From an uncultured bacterium (lineage in GTDB: Bacteria; Bacteroidota; Bacteroidia; Chitinophagales; CAIODY01): a stretch of DNA of 64,000 nucleotides. The notes beneath the pieces are model-generated. The model did no database searches. It saw only the letters and a list, made by a program, of their open reading frames with translations, and was not told the DNA's origin. This document shows, piece by piece, positions 57,001 through 64,000 of the stretch. Numbering within the stretch: the first letter of the stretch is position 1; each line of letters starts with the position of its first letter. Location of the stretch: assembly GCA_903857255.1 (NCBI GenBank), contig CAIODY010000013.1, forward strand, positions 1-64,000, written 5' to 3'. The position numbers were made by a program, and so were the translations under genes.

Positions 57001-60000
57001 AAAGCTGTTTATTGCCATACAGCACTCGATTCGGTAGTCATTGATTTTGGTGATGGCTCTCCAAAAGCAGTAATACATGGTTCGTGGGATTCAACTGTGC
57101 ATTGCTATACAAAAACCACCAATATTTATCCAACAGTTACTTACCACGATATTTATGGCTGCGTTGTTTCAAAAACAGTAGCAGCACCACAAATGACGGG
57201 CATTACAGCCAATTTTACTGGCTTGCCCGATACTGTATTGTGTGTAGGTACGTGTGTAACTTTAACTGATGCATCAGCAGGGTATGTATATTATTATAAA
57301 TGGAGTTTGAGTAGTGCTGGTTGTGCTACTCATCCATATGTTGATAGTAGCAATGTTAGTACATTCCCCCCACCTGCTCAATCGTATTGCTATACTTTTA
57401 GTCAGCCTGGTGTTTATTATTTAGATTTTAACCCAAGCAATTTTTATACCGACCCAACCACTGGTCATCATTGTCAATCGGATACTTGTGTAAGAATTGA
57501 TGTTAAAAATACGGTTGCTGATTTTTATATTGCTGATACATTTCCATGCCCAGGCAATGTTGTTAATGTTCCCAATTTAACTACTGGTGCTTATGACCAT
57601 TTGGTAGTAACGTTAACCTTACCTAATAGTTCTGTCGTAACTTATACCTATGATAAATATGTTCCACCAAGTTTACCGCCTTATGTTTCAATCCCATTGG
57701 GTTATCCAGGTAATTATAGTTTGAGTTTTTACGCAAGCAGTACATTAGGATGTAATTCTACTAAATCTAAAACATTTGTAGTGCAAGGTCCGTTAGGTGC
57801 ATTTCATGCTTTATCTCGGCATATATGTTTGGGTGGTACAATAAATTTTGTAGATACTACCAATTCATCAAATGGCGTATTGGTAGATTGGGATGGTGAT
57901 GGCACTGACCAATATCCTTATGATTCAACACATGTTTATAATTTTTCGCACCAGTTTATGTCGTGTGGGAAAAAACAAGTTTTGGCATATATTTCTGATG
58001 GTAATTGTATTTATCCAATTTCAGATACCGTGAATGTTGATTGCCCAAAAGCGCAATTTGCAAAGGCTTTATCAACTACTGATTTTTGCGGTTCGGCATC
58101 AGTGCAATTGAATGATTTATCATTAAGCTCATCGCCACACGTTTATGGAACAACAATTACATCGCATTTGTGGCAATTGATAGATACCAATAATTTAGTA
58201 GTGCAAACTTCTGTTGCAGTGAATCCTGTGTTTAATATTCATCAAGATGGTTCGTATGCAGTGAAACTGACTATTCAAACTAACTGGGGATGCATTGATA
58301 GTACCATTCAGCGCAGCATCATTCATATTTACAAATACGCAACGCCACAATTTACTATTTCGCCTGATACTATTTGTATCAACGGTTGTATCAATTTTGC
58401 CAACACTTCTATCAATCCAGATACAGGTGCATTGCATAGCCGATGGTATTTTAATTGGTCAACAAATACATTAACAAGCAACTTAAATACACCGCAACAA
58501 TGTTATACAACTGCTGGTACTTTTAATGTTGTATTGATTGATACCACCATGCATGGTTGTGTGGATACCAGTGCTGCAAAAACGGTGTTGGTATTGCCTT
58601 CTATTACACCCAACTTCAGCATTAGCGATACCATGCTGTGCGGCTCAAACAAAAAAGTTGTTGCATTTACAAATACATCAATTCCGTTGGCAGGATTAAA
58701 TTATTGTTGGAATTTCGGTGATTCATTGCAAGGCGTTTGTCAATCAACTGCTGTGAATCCATCACACACTTTCCAATTACCAACAGGCGTTGCCAGCGCA
58801 TGTTATACAATTAAATTGATTGTAAAAAATAGTGTTGGTTGTGAAGATAGTATTTCAAAAAGAATTTGCTTGTACAGCAATCCGATAGCAAAATTAATTC
58901 CTGACCATAGCGAAGCTTGTCATCCATTAAAAGTTGAGGTAAACGATTCTTCATCAAGTTTAAACCCTATAACCGCATACGATTTGCATTGGGGTGATGG
59001 TTCGGATACGACCATATTCCCAAGCGGAATAACACATGCTTATGCAGATACTGGTACTTACTTTATTCATTATAAAATTACGACACAACAAGGCTGTAGC
59101 GATTCGGTTACAATTGCTGTTATTGACCATGCTTATCCAATTCCATGTGCTGGTAAAGATGATACAATCTGTGCACAACAACAATTGACATTAGGTTGTC
59201 CCTCATTACCAATGAGTGGATACAATTATAGCTGGAGTACCTTGACAAATGTAGGAACACCATTTAGTTTTATAGCGCATCCTGTCATTACTGCATTCAA
59301 TAATGAAAGTTATATTTTAACAATGGTAAGTACAGGTTATGCTTGCCCAGCTTGGGATACAATGAATGTTACCGTTATTCCATTAGTAGTTCCAAGCACC
59401 AGCAATGATGCCGCAGTTTGTTTAGGCTATTGTGCTACACTTTCAGCATCGGGTGGTTTAACCTATTCATGGACTGATTCTTCCAATCATGTGATTTCAA
59501 CTGATTCTGTAATCACTGTTTGTCCATCATCACCAACTAAATACAATGTAACAATTTGCGGAAAATGCGATTGCCAAACTTTATCCATCAATGTTGATGT
59601 GTTTACACCACCAGCAATTATTTTAGAGCATAGCATTAGTGGCGACAATATCATTGCTGGGCATGATATTACCATTCCGCCTGTCATCAGCCCTGGTACT
59701 GGTTCGGTAGTTTGGAGACCAAATTATAATTTCAACAATAATGATACGACTAACGCAAGCCCAACAGTTCATCCTGATGTAACTACCACTTATCATGTGT
59801 ATGTGACGGATGGTCATGGTTGTGTTGATTCATCGGATGTAACTATTCATGTGTTGTGTAATTCATCAAATGCTATTTATGTTCCAAATGCGTTTACACC
59901 AGAAACTCCTGGCGCACAAGGCGGACACAATGATAGATTTTATGTACAAGGAAAAGGTGTAAAAGAGATTAACTACTTTAGAATTTACGACCGTTGGGGT

Positions 60001-60174
60001 GGAATAGTTTATAGTGCCGAACATATTCAAATCAATGACCCATCGGTTGGTTGGGACGGTACTTCAACCAATGGAAAACCTTTGAGCAGCGATGTGTTTA
60101 TGTATCAAATGCAAGTGCAGTGCTCCGAAGGAACGGTGTTTCCATTAACTGGCACATTCACTTTGATAAGATAA
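54058..60174 (+). CDS. Giant cysteine-rich PKD-repeat protein with T9SS type-B sorting domain (paralog of 24958-30888)
   Basis: The track starts at a TTG (54031); the ATG at 54058 gives a standard signal peptide (MKKNFFLFFLLFLN..., cleavage near 'SLKAQA'), leaving 2038 aa. The body is a chain of PKD/Ig-like units ('WVWGDGTPN', 'VIDFGDGSPKAV', 'NYCWNFGDSLQG', 'LHWGDGSDTT') with very many Cys, often as CxxC or in pairs. The type-B sorting domain is at the end ('YVPNAFTPETPGAQGG', 'FRIYDRWGGIVYS', 'GWDGTSTNGKPL', ending TFTLIR). N-terminal block, order of segments and C-terminal block align with the giant at 24958-30888, so the two are gene duplicates. It is likely exported and surface-attached; the ligand is unknown. 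Confidence 0.93.
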   Translation: MKKNFFLFFLLFLNLSLLITHSLKAQAPVANFSCTASFALPKDSCYPMQLTFNNTTTGVYDSANWYLDVSSTGCNGPWTGYLHQTKSGVNSHQDYTALLVTPNFYRLCLRVANSATGQVNTYCQCIGRIFPTVQPGFVVGTPIGCGQVTTNIYATNPGTVPPYTFIWYLGACGSTITTTCNGIPSATSGNVSASCPCLNTTKPCYGIFCLITDANGCQAVASDSCAVKAYCNPTASISVAASASTCVTGQPVTMTASPTGMTKYSWWVPAASGAPTNGPLRTNTLTTSFPSFGCYDVKLLVYDSLTPSIGCVDSAILPNAVCLQGIQTTSPVPSFSVSPNLVCCGSPFQVSFTAQTNPTSSCCIQASFSAVPVAGSPACATTVNLGTVQSCNGLPGTQFFSIPCRCSSAVTYKIVMDPVITNMCSNCTATVSSNPINVVVNPAPVASISLMNGYVSSYCAPCHKFGFQAGTNVSNLPGYTWEWHNNSTCSPPNASTTSTDTVTFCGNGTVASPSQQHFVCLKICQSVANGGCCSYANDTVTLTKPYGDFTYNAPLGCGIVCDSFKATVKTDSLYKWIVWDANGVTATIQTGVNAYKFAHCFTGFPNKDTCYNVMLVHTTYSNGGVACFDTILKKKIIRVGHHVTAAATLSKTQLCLKHATVYTYPTACLKFIPDNQSMQIIPSPTVQLSQCSNISCNYYFTKQVGNTQQIVAQSYNCDTPTVCFTQTGNYTAHFIVTDNACTDTLTLPTQVCVSGIIADIVDSVHCANQGNYTPIVTYKPSLKFYACNGLPNLDSFKVHIWNKSTNTNILDTTIDTMGKLPPRINYTYSSGGTYLVCMSVYDKFHAICDTDTICKNVLVFPFTAVINLVNSQPTIACRDFNSNRWVFTANQSSPANPPISKWVWGDGTPNTLNTDPATHTFDTCGIFQVKLTISSASGACQDSAHFTVQVHDIQDSSGKHNNLFSIKPLSGSCNRCLTFKNKAVYCHTALDSVVIDFGDGSPKAVIHGSWDSTVHCYTKTTNIYPTVTYHDIYGCVVSKTVAAPQMTGITANFTGLPDTVLCVGTCVTLTDASAGYVYYYKWSLSSAGCATHPYVDSSNVSTFPPPAQSYCYTFSQPGVYYLDFNPSNFYTDPTTGHHCQSDTCVRIDVKNTVADFYIADTFPCPGNVVNVPNLTTGAYDHLVVTLTLPNSSVVTYTYDKYVPPSLPPYVSIPLGYPGNYSLSFYASSTLGCNSTKSKTFVVQGPLGAFHALSRHICLGGTINFVDTTNSSNGVLVDWDGDGTDQYPYDSTHVYNFSHQFMSCGKKQVLAYISDGNCIYPISDTVNVDCPKAQFAKALSTTDFCGSASVQLNDLSLSSSPHVYGTTITSHLWQLIDTNNLVVQTSVAVNPVFNIHQDGSYAVKLTIQTNWGCIDSTIQRSIIHIYKYATPQFTISPDTICINGCINFANTSINPDTGALHSRWYFNWSTNTLTSNLNTPQQCYTTAGTFNVVLIDTTMHGCVDTSAAKTVLVLPSITPNFSISDTMLCGSNKKVVAFTNTSIPLAGLNYCWNFGDSLQGVCQSTAVNPSHTFQLPTGVASACYTIKLIVKNSVGCEDSISKRICLYSNPIAKLIPDHSEACHPLKVEVNDSSSSLNPITAYDLHWGDGSDTTIFPSGITHAYADTGTYFIHYKITTQQGCSDSVTIAVIDHAYPIPCAGKDDTICAQQQLTLGCPSLPMSGYNYSWSTLTNVGTPFSFIAHPVITAFNNESYILTMVSTGYACPAWDTMNVTVIPLVVPSTSNDAAVCLGYCATLSASGGLTYSWTDSSNHVISTDSVITVCPSSPTKYNVTICGKCDCQTLSINVDVFTPPAIILEHSISGDNIIAGHDITIPPVISPGTGSVVWRPNYNFNNNDTTNASPTVHPDVTTTYHVYVTDGHGCVDSSDVTIHVLCNSSNAIYVPNAFTPETPGAQGGHNDRFYVQGKGVKEINYFRIYDRWGGIVYSAEHIQINDPSVGWDGTSTNGKPLSSDVFMYQMQVQCSEGTVFPLTGTFTLIR

Positions 60175-60194
60175 ACTGAGTAGATTAAACTTTT

Positions 60195-60249
60195 AAAAAA
60201 GCGGCAGCGGAAATCAACTAATCATTGACCAACCCTCTGCCGCTTTTTT
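60195..60249. terminator. Bidirectional terminator between the PKD giant and nusB
   Basis: Perfect 13-bp arms AAAAAAGCGGCAG (60195-60207) and CTGCCGCTTTTTT (60237-60249) enclose a 29-base loop, giving stem plus U-tract on either strand. The right arm and part of the loop lie inside the last codons of nusB. Confidence 0.7.
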
Positions 60250-61141
60250 GTATTTTTCCATCGCGTTGCAATTCATTTTTGATTTTGTCAACCATACCAT
60301 TTACGAAATCTTTGCTTTTTGGTGTGCTGTATAATTTCGAAATATCGATGTATTCATTGATGGAAACTTTCACAGGAATATTTTCAAAATAAAGAATTTC
60401 GCTCAAAGCCAATTTAATCAAAATCAAGTCTATGGCTGCTAAGCGGTCGGCATCCCAGTTTTTTAATTTTGGTTTAATCAATTCCATCAATTCATTTTCG
60501 CAATCAAAAGTTTTTTCCAATAATTGAAAACTAAATTTCACGGCATCATCTTCTTTATCATCCAAACCAATTTCACCTGTCTTCAAAGCTGTATCCACTT
60601 GCTTGTGCACAAACGTGTGCTCATCTGCCCAAATAGGATATAAATCTTCCATCCATGAATCAAAAGTTTCGCTTTGGTAAATCATTTCGCCATATAAAAA
60701 TTGAAAAATCTTCGACAAACTTTTATCATCAGCAGAATTTTCAGCAACAAATTTTTTGTACTCTTCTGATTTTTTTAATTCTAAATAAAATTTACGAACT
60801 AAATCTTCATCTGTTTTTAAATGCGGTTTTTGCTTTTCAACAAAACCTCTGTAATACTCATCATTAGTGAGTTTTTGAATCAAAGCATTTTTATAAATTA
60901 AGGTGCTTACATTTTTTTCATCAGCAGTTGACAAATGTTTTTCTGATTGCACTTGCAAATCGTCAATGCTAAATTCAGCTACTCGAATCAAAAAGTAAAT
61001 GTTGAACAAAAAAAGTTTGTCGGTTTCGCCAATGCTTTGTTGTAGCGATTTTCGCAACGACAAAAAATCACGAGATGGATTTTGTTGATGCGCATACAAC
61101 GCTTGCATCACTTTGATTCTAAGATTTCTACGACTGTGCAT
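60218..61141 (-). CDS. nusB: Transcription antitermination factor NusB
   Basis: RNA-binding antitermination factor that acts with NusE on boxA of rRNA operons. The track starts at a TTG (61165), but ATG at 61141 gives the family N-terminus (MHSRRNLRIKVMQALYAHQQ), 307 aa. Bacteroidota NusB is longer than the ~140-aa E. coli protein; the extra residues form a helical middle region (about 50-190). The conserved C-terminal NusB fold is visible in 'AAIDLILIKLALSEILYF', 'IPVKVSINEYIDISKLYS' and 'KDFVNGMVDKIKNEL'. A CACCTTTG box on the minus strand (61163-61170) is a near-consensus promoter. Confidence 0.95.
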   Translation of the reverse strand: MHSRRNLRIKVMQALYAHQQNPSRDFLSLRKSLQQSIGETDKLFLFNIYFLIRVAEFSIDDLQVQSEKHLSTADEKNVSTLIYKNALIQKLTNDEYYRGFVEKQKPHLKTDEDLVRKFYLELKKSEEYKKFVAENSADDKSLSKIFQFLYGEMIYQSETFDSWMEDLYPIWADEHTFVHKQVDTALKTGEIGLDDKEDDAVKFSFQLLEKTFDCENELMELIKPKLKNWDADRLAAIDLILIKLALSEILYFENIPVKVSINEYIDISKLYSTPKSKDFVNGMVDKIKNELQRDGKIQKSGRGLVND

Positions 61142-61237
61142 TTTGGCTAAAAATTTGGAGTGCAAAGGTGCAATTTTTATCTGTGAATTTTAGCATCGGT
61201 TACTTAAAAGTTGCAACCTTTCACAGGCTTCATGCCT

Positions 61238-61245
61238 TATATTTG
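61238..61245 (+). promoter_or_regulatory. Candidate -7 box of the IcmF-like gene
   Basis: TATATTTG fits TAnnTTTG, 27 bases before the ATG. Confidence 0.45.
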
Positions 61246-61272
61246 CTCACTAATTTTTGAAAAAACACGAGT

Positions 61273-62664
61273 ATGAATTTTACGCTAAAAAATAAAGTGC
61301 GAATTGTAACAGCCGCTTCATTGTTTGATGGGCATGATGCTGCCATAAATATTATGCGCCGAATTATGCAAGCCAAAGGTGCTGAAGTAATTCATTTGGG
61401 ACATAATAGAAGTGCCGCTGATATTGTGGATTGCGCCATACAAGAGGATGCACAGGGCATTGCGATTACTTCGTATCAAGGTGGACATGTTGAATTTTTC
61501 AAGTACATTTTTGATTTGTTGAAAGAAAAAAATTGCAGCCACATCAAAATATTTGGTGGCGGCGGCGGAACAATTTTACCAACCGAAATTGAAGAACTGC
61601 ATCAATACGGCATTTGCAGAATTTATTCGCCTGATGATGGGCGAAAAATGGGCTTGGAAGGCATGATTGAAGATGTGGTGAAGCAATGCGATTTTTCAAC
61701 AATTGACAATTTGCAATTAGCAAATATCAATGAAACGTTGCAAAAAAAAGATGAAAAAACGATTGCTCAATTAATTACTGCTGCTGAAAATGGTAAATCA
61801 ATAAATCTTCAAATCAACAAATCAACAATTCCTGTTCTCGGCATCACAGGCACTGGCGGTGCAGGAAAATCAAGCGTTACAGACGAAATTGTGAGGAGAT
61901 TTTTAAATCGTTTTTCAGATAAAACCATAGCTGTTATTTCTGTTGACCCATCGAAAAAGAAAACCGGTGGTGCATTGTTGGGTGATAGAATCAGAATGAA
62001 TTCGATTCACAATCCACGAGCATATATGCGTTCGTTAGCTACTCGTGATAGCGAAGTGGCTTTAAGTGCTCATGTGCAGGAAGCGATTGATGTTTGCAAA
62101 GCTGCCGCATTTGATTTCGTAATTTTAGAAAGTGCTGGCGTTGGGCAAAGCGATGCTTCGATTTTAGAATATGTAAATGTGAGCTTGTATGTAATGACGC
62201 CTGAATACGGCGCTGCATCACAATTAGAGAAAATCAACATGCTAGATTATGCCGATGTAATTGCTATCAATAAATTTGATAAAGCTGGTGCATTAGATTC
62301 ATTGCACGATGTAAAAAAACAATACAAACGCAACCATAATTTATTCACCGCTAAAGATGAAGACTTGCCAATTGTGGGCACCATTGCTTCTCAGTTTAAT
62401 GACACTGGCGTAAACCAATTGTTTGAATTATTGGTGGATGCGGTTGAGAAAAAATGCAGTGTTGATTGGGGACGAACTGATACTCATCACGAAAAAAACA
62501 CCGCAACAAAATCACAAATTATTCCACCAGCAAGAGTTCGTTATTTGGCTGAAATAGCTGAAACTATTGAACGCTACGATGATTGGGCGAAAGAACAAAC
62601 CGACATTGCTACGAAAATGTATCAATTGAATGGTGCAATTAACATCATGAACTCTAAACATTAA
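61273..62664 (+). CDS. IcmF-like cobalamin-binding / MeaB-type G-protein, lacking the mutase domain
   Basis: 463 aa. Residues 1-135 are a B12-binding domain with '[10 protein letters not shown]' (axial His21), '[10 protein letters not shown]' and 'FGGGGGTI'. Residues about 185-415 are a MeaB/ArgK-type G domain: P-loop '[12 protein letters not shown]' (190-201), '[19 protein letters not shown]' and NKFD as G4. Residues 416-463 are the linker that in full-length IcmF joins the G domain to the isobutyryl-CoA mutase TIM barrel ('[21 protein letters not shown]'). Full-length IcmF is about 1100 aa, so roughly 600 residues are absent and the ORF stops at 62664 right after the linker. The next gene starts five bases later. 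It could be a truncated gene, a naturally split mutase or a stand-alone chaperone; the sequence cannot decide. Confidence 0.9.
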   Translation: MNFTLKNKVRIVTAASLFDGHDAAINIMRRIMQAKGAEVIHLGHNRSAADIVDCAIQEDAQGIAITSYQGGHVEFFKYIFDLLKEKNCSHIKIFGGGGGTILPTEIEELHQYGICRIYSPDDGRKMGLEGMIEDVVKQCDFSTIDNLQLANINETLQKKDEKTIAQLITAAENGKSINLQINKSTIPVLGITGTGGAGKSSVTDEIVRRFLNRFSDKTIAVISVDPSKKKTGGALLGDRIRMNSIHNPRAYMRSLATRDSEVALSAHVQEAIDVCKAAAFDFVILESAGVGQSDASILEYVNVSLYVMTPEYGAASQLEKINMLDYADVIAINKFDKAGALDSLHDVKKQYKRNHNLFTAKDEDLPIVGTIASQFNDTGVNQLFELLVDAVEKKCSVDWGRTDTHHEKNTATKSQIIPPARVRYLAEIAETIERYDDWAKEQTDIATKMYQLNGAINIMNSKH

Positions 62665-62669
62665 TTCAA

Positions 62670-63794
62670 ATGGAAAATCAAATCAAAAACTTGCACATTG
62701 AAAATTTTAAATCCATTAAGAATATGGATTTGGAATGCAGTAGAATTAATATTTTTATTGGTGAGCCCAATGTTGGGAAGAGCAATATTTTAGAGGCTAT
62801 GGCTTTGCTTTCGCCACTTTATTCCAACCAAAATCAAATAACGAACGAAAAATTCTTGAGTGAATTTATTAGGTATGAATCAATAAGAAATATTTTCTAC
62901 GACATGGATGTTCAACAAAAAATTGTTGTAGAAACTGATAAGTCATTTGCCTTAGTAAGATACCAAACCAATAATATTAATTCAGCAGAATTTTTTGTTG
63001 GTTTCCAAAACTGGGTAAAAGAATTATTCAATGAATCCTTATCGGAAAACCTTCAAAATGTGCAACATCGATTTGAAGATTTGCAACGTGAAAATTTTAG
63101 TTTATTGCTTGATAGTAAAAACGTTTCGCCATTTGAACAGCTTTATTTTTCTACATCTACTGACGGAAAACTTCATCAACACAATCTTTCATTGAATTCA
63201 AACAACCCAATTAAAAAATATCATTTTGTAAAAAACATTTCAACCCAAAATCAATTTCCACTATTTCTAACTCCGAATGGAGATAATCTTTATAGAATTG
63301 TTAGGTATAATGAATCAGTACAAGAATTTGCGATTGACTTTTTTGAAAGACAAAAACTTGATTTTTTATTCAATGATGAGAAACTAAGTTTTGAACCATC
63401 AAAAGTTTTAAAAAGAATTAAGACAGTTCTGCCATATACATTAATGGCGGATACTTTTCAAAGAATGCTTTTTTATATGGCTGCAATAAAATCCAATAAA
63501 AATTCTGTTTTAATTTTTGAAGAACCAGAAGTGCATTCGTTTCCTGAATATGTTTCTATGCTTTCAAAGGAAATTTCAAAAGATTTATCCAATCAATATT
63601 TTATTGCAACACATAGCCCATTCTTGTTAAATGGAATTTTGGAAAATGCTTCAATGGATGATGTAAATGTCTTTGTATGCTATTATGAAAACTATGAAAC
63701 AAAACAACGTTTACTTTCAAAGGAACAACTTTCAGAATTACTAAATTATGGGGTAAATATTTTCACAAACATCAATTCTTATTTGAATGATTAG
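62670..63794 (+). CDS. AAA/ABC-type ATPase (RecF/OLD-like, AAA_15/21)
   Basis: 374 aa, SMC/RecF-like ATPase. Start 'IKNLHIENFKSIKNMDLE' is the typical first strand, Walker A 'GEPNVGKS' is at residues 31-38, and Walker B with the catalytic Glu is in 'LIFEEPEVHSFPEYV' (about 285-299), followed by the H-loop 'FIATHSPFLLNGIL'. Between them is a helical arm region of about 240 residues. There is no C-terminal TOPRIM domain, so it is not a complete OLD nuclease. It overlaps the next ORF by 8 bases, implying a co-translated partner. ATPases of this kind with a small overlapping gene are found in anti-phage and abortive-infection systems, which is a candidate role only. Confidence 0.9.
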   Translation: MENQIKNLHIENFKSIKNMDLECSRINIFIGEPNVGKSNILEAMALLSPLYSNQNQITNEKFLSEFIRYESIRNIFYDMDVQQKIVVETDKSFALVRYQTNNINSAEFFVGFQNWVKELFNESLSENLQNVQHRFEDLQRENFSLLLDSKNVSPFEQLYFSTSTDGKLHQHNLSLNSNNPIKKYHFVKNISTQNQFPLFLTPNGDNLYRIVRYNESVQEFAIDFFERQKLDFLFNDEKLSFEPSKVLKRIKTVLPYTLMADTFQRMLFYMAAIKSNKNSVLIFEEPEVHSFPEYVSMLSKEISKDLSNQYFIATHSPFLLNGILENASMDDVNVFVCYYENYETKQRLLSKEQLSELLNYGVNIFTNINSYLND

Positions 63795-64000
63795 TCTGCT
63801 TAACATTCTACCTGAATGTGAGGCAGATACTCGGGTAGTAAATATAATAATGGAAATTAAACAAAGCGTTCGACATCGTGGAGGAATTAATGAAGTCGTA
63901 GAACCTTTGAAAAATCAAAAATCATTTTTGTTCAATGATTCTGCTTTGGCAATTGTGGATGAAGATAAACTTCCAAACAACAAGCGTAAATCAAATTATC
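63787..64000 (+). CDS. Partner protein of the AAA ATPase, N-terminal part (3' end outside window)
   Basis: An ATG at 63787 (frame +1 to the ATPase) overlaps its stop by 8 bases and stays open to the window end, at least 71 codons: 'MISLLNILPECEADTRVVNI...' and later 'DSALAIVDEDKLPNNKRKSN'. The early acidic 'PECEADTRVV' and the hydrophobic-acidic 'ALAIVDEDK' recall the first strand Glu and the D-x-D motif of TOPRIM/DUF3226- or DUF4276-like nuclease-type partners, but too little is present to assign it. The ORF track omitted it because it lacks a stop. Confidence 0.75.
   Translation, partial: MISLLNILPECEADTRVVNIIMEIKQSVRHRGGINEVVEPLKNQKSFLFNDSALAIVDEDKLPNNKRKSNY

Noticed and set aside
61142-61165. 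Upstream TTG start of nusB
   Set aside because: The family N-terminus starts at the next ATG (MHSRRNLRIKVMQ).

Overview
The window comes from the chromosome of a member of the Bacteroidota, probably a Chitinophagales- or Cytophagales-like lineage. The evidence is internal. Five very large secreted proteins end in type IX secretion (T9SS) sorting domains: four of type B (the 'gliding motility-associated' form ending in a ..GW/F-DG..-TLIR/LVR block) and one of type A. Many genes carry the Bacteroidota promoter signature TAnnTTTG upstream. Shine-Dalgarno sequences are not evident, the DNA is AT-rich, and housekeeping proteins are full length. I saw no rRNA, tRNA, CRISPR array, integrase or transposase.

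Layout. 1-2.7 kb: 3' end of a DEAD-box RNA helicase, then typA. 2.7-6.5 kb: a T9SS type-B cargo protein and an orphan 318-aa protein. 6.6-6.9 kb: a tandem array of 41-bp hairpin-forming repeats. 6.9-10.3 kb: minus-strand methyltransferase, GT-C-like membrane protein and fructose-1,6-bisphosphatase. 10.4-14.5 kb: a T9SS type-A beta-propeller/PKD/LamG protein. 14.7-19 kb: a frameshifted membrane protein, an MFS transporter and a GT4 glycosyltransferase. 19.2-24.9 kb: an RCC1-repeat protein, HMG-CoA lyase, a four-TM protein/XRE regulator pair with a clear dyad operator, and a PorE-like OmpA lipoprotein. 25-33.3 kb: a giant cysteine-rich PKD protein and two orphan exported proteins. 33.5-40 kb: chaperone region (dnaK divergent from tlpA-like, grpE, dnaJ, ydcF-like) and hflX. 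40.4-43.8 kb: a lipoprotein and a minus-strand operon (methyltransferase, PAP2, ZIP, MarC). 43.9-47.4 kb: thioredoxin-like protein, DUF1826 protein, an EamA transporter remnant, a glycosyltransferase and a GNAT. 47.6-60.2 kb: two more giant PKD proteins flanking purD. 60.2-64 kb: nusB, a truncated IcmF-like protein, then an AAA ATPase overlapping a second gene cut by the window end.

The five T9SS cargo genes occupy about 23.5 kb, over a third of the window. The PorE-like lipoprotein is the only plausible component of the secretion machine present, and it lies tail-to-tail with one of the giant cargo genes. Two giants (24958-30888 and 54058-60174) are colinear paralogs. GrpE, DnaJ and DnaK form one chaperone machine encoded in a divergent cluster.

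The most unusual parts are: (i) the right edge, where an IcmF-type cobalamin/G-protein chaperone stops just before its mutase domain and is followed five bases later by an ATPase plus overlapping partner gene, resembling a two-gene defence cassette; (ii) the 41-bp hairpin array; (iii) a folded, multi-stem element near 40.2 kb and several other dispersed palindromes; (iv) the XRE/membrane-protein module with its dyad across two back-to-back promoters. All functional calls are from reading the sequence; no database search was possible.
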